Source: Halomonas sp. Bachu 37 | GTDB lineage: Bacteria; Pseudomonadota; Gammaproteobacteria; Pseudomonadales; Halomonadaceae | Reading direction: 5' to 3' | Assembly: GCF_039691755.1 (NCBI RefSeq) | Contig: NZ_CP137552.1 | Span: 1,116,001 to 1,180,000, forward strand | Length of the DNA stretch: 64,000 bases | Made by a program: the position numbers and the translations under genes | The notes under the pieces: model-generated | Databases searched by the model: none | What the model was told of the DNA's origin: nothing | Seen by the model: the letters and a program-made list of their open reading frames with translations, nothing else | In this document: piece after piece, positions 59,044-64,000 of the stretch | Numbering within the stretch: position 1 is the first letter of the stretch | How the letters are laid out: every line of letters begins with the position of its first letter

Positions 59044-60715
59044 ATCCCCCACCCCGAAGAATCCTCCTGCGGAGAATAAAGACGAGCACCGAGCAAAGCT
59101 ATCGTCGCAGACACGTCTTTCACCCATCTGGATCGTGCCCCTGGTAGCCTTGGCGATTGGCCTGTGGCTGGTCTACGACAACTACACCAGTCGCGGCGTA
59201 CTCATCACCTTGACCATGGACAATGCCGAAGGTATCGAGGCGGGCAGTACACTCATTCGCAGCCGCAATGTCGAGATCGGACGCGTCCAGTCGGTCCAGC
59301 TATCTGAAGACCTGTCGCATGCCGTGATCAACGCGCGTATCCAACCGGAAGCCGAAGCGATGTTACGCGAAGACAGCCGTTTCTGGGTGGTCAAGCCCCG
59401 TATCGGCCGCGAAGGAATCAGTGGCTTGGGCACGGTGCTTTCGGGTGCGTATATACAACTCGAACCCGGAAGCTCCGGTCAGCCGCGGCGTCAATTCCCC
59501 GTCAACGATATTCCGCCGGTGACTCCCGGCGGGGTTGCCGGCCTGCGTATCGAACTGGTAAGTCAGTTGGGAAATTCCTTGCGTGTCGGCGATCCTGTTT
59601 CCTATCAGGGCTTTACCGTTGGCCGCGTCGAAGAGGTCAACTTCGATGCCAACTCGCGCCGCATGTATCACCAGATCTTCATCGAGGAACCCTATGCTCA
59701 TCTGGTAACCGATAGTACCCGCTTCTGGTCCGCCAGCGGCCTGGATTTTCGCCTCGACGCGGAAGGCTTTCGGATGAATGTCGAATCCCTCGAGGCGTTG
59801 CTCGGTGGCGGCGTTACCTTCGGCGTGCCAGAAGATCTCCCCATGGGGCAACCGGTGGAAGCCGGCGCCACCTTCAGCTTGTACGCAGACGAAGACAGCG
59901 CAAGGCAAGGTACCTTCAATCGCTACCTGGAGTACGTGCTGCTGGTGGACGATACCGTTCGTGGACTGTCACGCGGCGCCTCGGTTGAATTCAGAGGGGT
60001 ACGTGTCGGTACCGTGGCTGCCGTACCGTGGAACTTCAACGCTCCGCAACCGGACTCCCGAGGGCAGTTTGCCATCCCGGTACTTATTCGTATCGAACCA
60101 CAGCGCCTGGGCATCGAGAGCGCCGATATCGATCTCGATGAGTGGGAGGCACGCTTCAAGCGCTTGTTTGCCATCGGCCTGCGGGCATCATTGAAAAACG
60201 GTAACCTGTTGACCGGGGCGCTCTTCGTCGATCTCAACTTCCACCGCGACTCTACCGAGGAATATGTCGCGGAGGTTTTCGCCGACCGCCCCGTGTTCCC
60301 CACCACCGCCGGCGGTTTTTCTCAGATACAAGGGCAAATTACCGCCTTGCTGGAAAAGCTCAATGCACTGGAAGTCGAGCCCCTGCTGACGGGACTGGAT
60401 CGCAATCTGCAAGCCTCTGAAACCATGCTCGGAGAGGTTCGGGAAATTGCTCAATCGCTGGATACGCTACTTAACGACCCTGATACCCAAGCCTTGGGTA
60501 GCAATCTCAACGCCACGCTGAAGGAGTTGCGCACCACGCTTGAAGGCTTATCGCCCTCATCCCCGGCCTATAGTGAACTGACTTCCGCCATCGGCCGTCT
60601 AGACCGCCTGCTGCGCGAACTTCAACCACTGACGCGAACTCTGAACGAAAACCCACGGGCCTTGCTGTTCGATAATCTGGACACGCAAGATCCCATTCCA
60701 CGAGCGCCGAGGTAA
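59036..60715 (+). CDS. pqiB: MCE-family lipid-transport protein PqiB
   Basis: Periplasm-spanning protein anchored by one N-terminal membrane helix (IWIVPLVALAIGLWLVY) followed by three MCE domains and a C-terminal coiled-coil that forms a tunnel between the membranes. The 559-residue length matches E. coli PqiB (546). The ATG at 59036 is chosen because AAGGA lies 8 nt upstream; an ATG three codons earlier overlaps that site. It overlaps pqiA by 8 nt and is followed by pqiC after 4 nt. The MCE signature GIEAGSTLIRSRNVEIGRV is present. Confidence 0.95.
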   Translation: MDESPTPKNPPAENKDEHRAKLSSQTRLSPIWIVPLVALAIGLWLVYDNYTSRGVLITLTMDNAEGIEAGSTLIRSRNVEIGRVQSVQLSEDLSHAVINARIQPEAEAMLREDSRFWVVKPRIGREGISGLGTVLSGAYIQLEPGSSGQPRRQFPVNDIPPVTPGGVAGLRIELVSQLGNSLRVGDPVSYQGFTVGRVEEVNFDANSRRMYHQIFIEEPYAHLVTDSTRFWSASGLDFRLDAEGFRMNVESLEALLGGGVTFGVPEDLPMGQPVEAGATFSLYADEDSARQGTFNRYLEYVLLVDDTVRGLSRGASVEFRGVRVGTVAAVPWNFNAPQPDSRGQFAIPVLIRIEPQRLGIESADIDLDEWEARFKRLFAIGLRASLKNGNLLTGALFVDLNFHRDSTEEYVAEVFADRPVFPTTAGGFSQIQGQITALLEKLNALEVEPLLTGLDRNLQASETMLGEVREIAQSLDTLLNDPDTQALGSNLNATLKELRTTLEGLSPSSPAYSELTSAIGRLDRLLRELQPLTRTLNENPRALLFDNLDTQDPIPRAPR

Positions 60716-60719
60716 ATCG

Positions 60720-61343
60720 ATGCTGCCGTTTTGCTCCGCTGTCTTCAAGATGCCCCGACTCTGTCGGGTACCGACCTGGCTGACACTGTGCATCGGAGTC
60801 TTGCTGCTCTCCGGTTGCGCCAGTAGCGTAACGCCCCCCGATCGTTATCTGCTGCCGGTCAACCAGGACGGCCAGGTAACGACCACGGCGCAACACCGCT
60901 TGTTGTTACGCCAGCCGAGACTGGCGAATTATCTCGAGGTAGATGGCATCATCATGCAACTCGATGACATAACCTTGAACGAAGCACGCGAGCATCTATG
61001 GGCGGAAGGCCTCGGGCGCCAATTGGAGCAGCGCATGCGAACAAGCCTGGGGCGCCTCTTGCCCGAGACTCAGGTGCTTCGGGATACTGCATCTTCAGAT
61101 GGTCTACGCTTGCAACTGGAAGTCGACACCTTCCAGGGTCGCTACGACGGTTATGCAGTGGTTGCCGGGCAGTGGCAGTTACTCGATGCCGAGGGTCGCA
61201 CGCAGAACCTAGAGAGTTTCCATGTCGAAACGGTGCTTGAAGAGGATGGCTACCCCGCGCTGGTTAGAGCGCTGGGCCGAAGCTGGGAGCAAGTCGCGTC
61301 GGAACTCGCCCTTGCCATATGCCGGTTACAAACCGCACCGTGA
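60720..61343 (+). CDS. pqiC: Outer-membrane lipoprotein PqiC
   Basis: ABC-type transport auxiliary lipoprotein (YmbA family) that docks PqiB at the outer membrane. The 207-residue protein has a signal peptide with lipobox LLSGC (Cys near residue 33), followed by DRYLLPVN and the conserved LRQPRLANYLEVDGII strand. The ATG at 60720 follows GAGG at 7 nt; another ATG lies 30 nt downstream. It completes the pqiABC operon. Confidence 0.92.
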   Translation: MLPFCSAVFKMPRLCRVPTWLTLCIGVLLLSGCASSVTPPDRYLLPVNQDGQVTTTAQHRLLLRQPRLANYLEVDGIIMQLDDITLNEAREHLWAEGLGRQLEQRMRTSLGRLLPETQVLRDTASSDGLRLQLEVDTFQGRYDGYAVVAGQWQLLDAEGRTQNLESFHVETVLEEDGYPALVRALGRSWEQVASELALAICRLQTAP

Positions 61344-61375
61344 TGGTATGAACACGAATGCTACGGAGGATATCC

Positions 61376-61870
61376 ATGGAAGCTGATGCTCCGCTGACTC
61401 ACCAGGATGCCCTGGCATTGAAGACGAGCCTGGGGCAGCTCGAAAGCTGCTTGAGCCTGGCTCTCGAGAGCCAAGGTAAACAAGCGATAAACGCGCTCGA
61501 CTCAGCTCATGATATAGTGGCTGATCTATACGAGTGGCAAGCAGCTGCACCGATGCCCGATCTTCAAGCCCCCTTGGCAAGAATTGCCCGCTTCATCACG
61601 CAATGCGCCGGCAGTCTCTATCGAGACGGCCAGCTGGACCAGCTCGATGAGGCACAACTGCAGCGTTTCATTTCACGCCATGGCAAAAGCCTGCTGGCGC
61701 TTGACGGCGTCGGTCCGGCCACGGCGCGGCAGCTTTTTCAACATGGTATTTTCGAGGCCGAGCAACTCTATGCGCTGAGCCCAGAGGAAATCGATCGGAT
61801 TACCCCCAACAGCACCACGCGAAGCCGCTTGAAGGCGTTGCCCACCCAAGACCATCAGGCCGGGAACTGA
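61376..61870 (+). CDS. Helix-hairpin-helix domain protein of unknown function
   Basis: I do not recognise the family. The 164-residue protein is soluble and mostly helical. Its C-terminal third has a clear helix-hairpin-helix motif (LLALDGVGPATARQLFQHGI) of the type that contacts the DNA or RNA backbone. The N-terminal half (LKTSLGQLESCLSLALE) has no known signature. The ATG at 61376 lies 6 nt after GGAGG. It lies between pqiC and rhlE and could be the last gene of the pqi unit, but no functional link is shown. Confidence 0.65.
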   Translation: MEADAPLTHQDALALKTSLGQLESCLSLALESQGKQAINALDSAHDIVADLYEWQAAAPMPDLQAPLARIARFITQCAGSLYRDGQLDQLDEAQLQRFISRHGKSLLALDGVGPATARQLFQHGIFEAEQLYALSPEEIDRITPNSTTRSRLKALPTQDHQAGN

Positions 61871-61987
61871 CTCGCTGCCTGAACGGTTATCTGGCATTAT
61901 CCCCTTCCGCGACACTGTCACTCCTTTTGTCGCCCTTTGAACTGATCGGCTCTTGCCTGGTTAAAAGCAAGTGCCTGCGGAGAATGC

Positions 61988-63247
61988 ATGACCTTTTCTG
62001 ATCTCGGCTTACATGCCGATCTGCTACGTGCCGTTGAGGCACAAGGCTACTCAATCCCTACCCCGATCCAGCAGCAGGCGATTCCCGCTGTGCTCTCGGG
62101 GCGTGATCTGCTGGCTAGCGCCCAGACCGGAACCGGCAAGACTGCGGGCTTCACGTTGCCCATGCTGCAACGTCTCAGCCAAGGCAAGCGGCCGGGCAAA
62201 CGCCAGGTCAAGGCACTAGTGTTAACCCCCACACGGGAACTGGCCGCTCAGGTAGGGGAAAGTGTTGCCACCTATGGTGTGCATCTTCCCCTGCGCTCAC
62301 ACGTGATTTTCGGTGGTGTCGGTCAACAGCCCCAGGTCGATGCCTTGAAACCCGGGCTCGACATTCTCGTCGCCACACCGGGCCGTTTGCTGGACCTGCA
62401 CCAGCAACGCCATGTCGACCTGTCGGCGGTGGAAATTCTGGTGCTGGATGAAGCCGACCGCATGCTGGACATGGGCTTCATTCACGACATCAAGCGCATC
62501 CTCAAGGTACTTCCACCCAAGCGCCAGAACCTGTTGTTCTCCGCCACGTTTTCCAACGAAATTCAGACGCTCGCCACCAATTTGCTGGATAACCCAGCTT
62601 TTATCGAGGTCGCTCCGCGCAACACCACAGCGGAGAAGATCGACCAGGCTGTCTACCGGGTAGACCGTGAAAAGAAGCGCGACCTGCTGGCCCATTTGAT
62701 TACTCAGCATCGCTGGTATCAGGTACTGGTCTTTACCCGTACCAAGCATGGCGCCAATCGCTTGGCGGAACAGCTTTCCAAGCAATCCATCCCCGCTATG
62801 GCTATCCACGGCAATAAAAGTCAGAGCGCCCGCACACGTGCCTTGAGCTCGTTCAAGAGTGGAGAATTGCAGGTGCTGGTAGCCACCGACATCGCCGCAC
62901 GCGGTCTGGATATCAACGAACTGCCCCATGTGGTCAATTTCGATCTGCCCAACGTGGCTGAAGATTATGTCCATCGTATCGGCCGTACCGGACGGGCGGG
63001 AAGCGAAGGTGAAGCAGTATCGCTGGTGTGTGTCGACGAGGATGGTTTACTCAAGAATATCGAGCGTCTGATCAAGCGCAACCTGGAAAAACGCGTTGAA
63101 CCCGGCTTCGAGCCCGATCCCAGCATCAAGCCCGAGCCCATCGAGAACGGCCGTCGTCAACAACGCAAGCCTTCCCGGCGCAGCGGACCTGCCAAAGCGG
63201 AGCGTGGAGCTCGCGAGGGTTCCGCACGGCGACGTCAAAGATCGTAG
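61988..63247 (+). CDS. rhlE: ATP-dependent RNA helicase, RhlE-type DEAD-box
   Basis: DEAD-box RNA helicase. The motifs appear in order: TPIQQQAIP (Q motif), [54 protein letters not shown]. The 419-residue protein ends in a basic, Arg/Lys/Gln-rich tail ([16 protein letters not shown]), typical for RNA binding in the RhlE group. The ATG at 61988 follows GGAG. Roles in ribosome assembly and mRNA decay are known for relatives. It stands alone, with unknown genes on each side. Confidence 0.92.
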   Translation: MTFSDLGLHADLLRAVEAQGYSIPTPIQQQAIPAVLSGRDLLASAQTGTGKTAGFTLPMLQRLSQGKRPGKRQVKALVLTPTRELAAQVGESVATYGVHLPLRSHVIFGGVGQQPQVDALKPGLDILVATPGRLLDLHQQRHVDLSAVEILVLDEADRMLDMGFIHDIKRILKVLPPKRQNLLFSATFSNEIQTLATNLLDNPAFIEVAPRNTTAEKIDQAVYRVDREKKRDLLAHLITQHRWYQVLVFTRTKHGANRLAEQLSKQSIPAMAIHGNKSQSARTRALSSFKSGELQVLVATDIAARGLDINELPHVVNFDLPNVAEDYVHRIGRTGRAGSEGEAVSLVCVDEDGLLKNIERLIKRNLEKRVEPGFEPDPSIKPEPIENGRRQQRKPSRRSGPAKAERGAREGSARRRQRS

Positions 63248-63315
63248 CTAACATTTTCATTAGAAATATGCGATGGTTGCTACCTCATTGCCCCTAACAT
63301 AAATCTGGAGCCGCC

Positions 63316-63819
63316 ATGGAGCCTTCTCACTTGTTGGCCGAGTACCGACGCTGGTTGACCTTTCAGCGTCAGGAGCAGTTGAGCCGTGAACATCAGGGCA
63401 TTTCTCAGCGTTTGATGGATGCACGCGTCTCCGCCGATCAAGTGGTCAAGGCCTACCGCAGCATGGCGGAAAAAGCCTCGACCGAAGGCGCTTGTTATCG
63501 CACCCTGTATCTGCGCGAGCAGGAAACCGGCGAATCCCTTCCCTGCGAAGGCTGGCTCTTTATCAGGCGCATTCTCAGTGAAGGCAATACCACGCGGGTC
63601 AGAGCTACCTTGCTGGAAACCTTCAGCCTGGAGACGGGCCCTGTGGAAGTGGGTAAACAGCCTGCTCGCAAGGTGACCTTGGAAATCTTCGATCGTTTGC
63701 TGATAGACCAGGGCATGGCGACACAGGCCAGGGTTGACAGTATCGAATCACCGCGTGACCAGCATTTTCTGACCTTGCTGGATGCCGTACGAGGCGACCT
63801 TCGCCCCCATTTGAAGTAA
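63316..63819 (+). CDS. Hypothetical protein
   Basis: I do not recognise this 167-residue soluble protein. It starts with a basic helical stretch (LLAEYRRWLTFQRQEQ), contains SADQVVKAYRSMAEKAS and a mixed alpha/beta second half (GWLFIRRILSEGNTTRVRAT), and lacks a signal peptide or membrane span. Its ATG follows GGAG at good spacing, and codon usage resembles its neighbours, so it is probably a real gene. It is co-oriented with rhlE, 68 nt downstream, and precedes the MFS gene by 13 nt. Confidence 0.6.
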   Translation: MEPSHLLAEYRRWLTFQRQEQLSREHQGISQRLMDARVSADQVVKAYRSMAEKASTEGACYRTLYLREQETGESLPCEGWLFIRRILSEGNTTRVRATLLETFSLETGPVEVGKQPARKVTLEIFDRLLIDQGMATQARVDSIESPRDQHFLTLLDAVRGDLRPHLK

Positions 63820-63832
63820 CCCTGGGCTAGTC

Positions 63833-64000
63833 ATGTTGCCACGCCGCTCGCTGGTGTTCATTTTCTTGATGGTGATTGTGGGTCTCAACCTGAGACCCGC
63901 TCTCTCCTCCTTGGCCCCATTACTTTCGAGGCTGCAAGAGAATGCCGGACTGTCCGCCTTTGGTGCCGGTGCCCTGACCACGCTTCCTGTGCTATGCCTG
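63833..64000 (+). CDS. CynX/NimT-type MFS transporter (5' end only)
   Basis: The first 56 codons of a membrane protein that runs off the right edge. The sequence PRRSLVFIFLMVIVGLNLRPALSSLAPLL is the first membrane helix of the CynX (cyanate)/NimT subfamily of major facilitator transporters, where the LNLRPA motif recurs. The ATG is at 63833. The substrate cannot be stated. It may be co-transcribed with the upstream unknown gene. Confidence 0.8.
   Translation, partial: MLPRRSLVFIFLMVIVGLNLRPALSSLAPLLSRLQENAGLSAFGAGALTTLPVLCL

Overview
The window reads as a single chromosomal segment of a moderately GC-rich gammaproteobacterium. The best fit is a halophilic or osmotolerant member of the Halomonadaceae or a close relative. 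This is inferred from the OsmF-type compatible-solute binding protein, the pseudomonad-like order ppiD-hupB-lon-clpX-clpP-tig followed by Pro/Arg/His tRNAs, the RegB/RegA (RoxSR-like) redox pair, a cyanide-insensitive-type cytochrome bd and ketone-body genes. No species can be named from the sequence alone. I see no insertion sequence, phage, integrase, toxin-antitoxin or CRISPR array, so most of the window is core genome.

Layout. 0-8 kb: the 5' end of osmF, the tRNA-synthetase pair glnS-cysS, divergent ppiB-lpxH, and a CobW-type GTPase overlapping ppiD. 8-15 kb: a protein quality-control block on the minus strand (hupB, lon, clpX, clpP, tig). 15.0-15.7 kb: a four-tRNA operon (Pro, Arg, His, His) with a clear promoter. 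15.8-19.2 kb: one-carbon and activated-methyl genes (folD, luxS, mtnN) and pyrC. 19.4-26.9 kb: a small membrane protein, RegB/RegA, 3-hydroxybutyrate dehydrogenase, a HybE-like orphan, glutaredoxin, an unknown protein, 3-oxoacid CoA-transferase (scoAB) and a divergent LysR regulator. 26.9-31.8 kb: a MASE1-CHASE-GGDEF-EAL protein, a PlsC-type acyltransferase and a LysM/degenerate-LytM lipoprotein.

31.8-40.8 kb: glycine cleavage genes split over both strands (gcvT and a Na+/alanine-glycine symporter on minus, gcvH-gcvP on plus), followed by a visibly AT-richer pair (LysR regulator, ppnN). 40.9-46.5 kb: a complete rRNA operon on minus (16S, tRNA-Ile, tRNA-Ala, 23S, 5S) with promoter, boxA elements, processing stems and a terminator. 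46.5-50.4 kb: msrPQ methionine sulfoxide repair, a di-heme cytochrome c peroxidase and an adenine/adenosine deaminase. 50.5-56.3 kb: cydABDC. 56.5-64 kb: a Na+/Ca2+ exchanger, the pqiABC lipid-transport operon, an HhH protein, rhlE, an unknown protein and the start of a CynX-type MFS transporter.

Several groups probably work together. ClpXP, Lon and trigger factor handle protein quality. LuxS and MtnN recycle S-adenosylhomocysteine and make AI-2. BdhA with ScoAB supports growth on 3-hydroxybutyrate (the monomer of PHB). RegBA could control the bd oxidase, as RoxSR does for CioAB in Pseudomonas; this is inference. I did not find a convincing new multi-gene system. The least explained items are the structured gcvH leader, the orphan HybE-like protein, the CobW GTPase with a degenerate base-recognition motif, the GRAPW variant in CydA and three conserved-looking hypothetical proteins.
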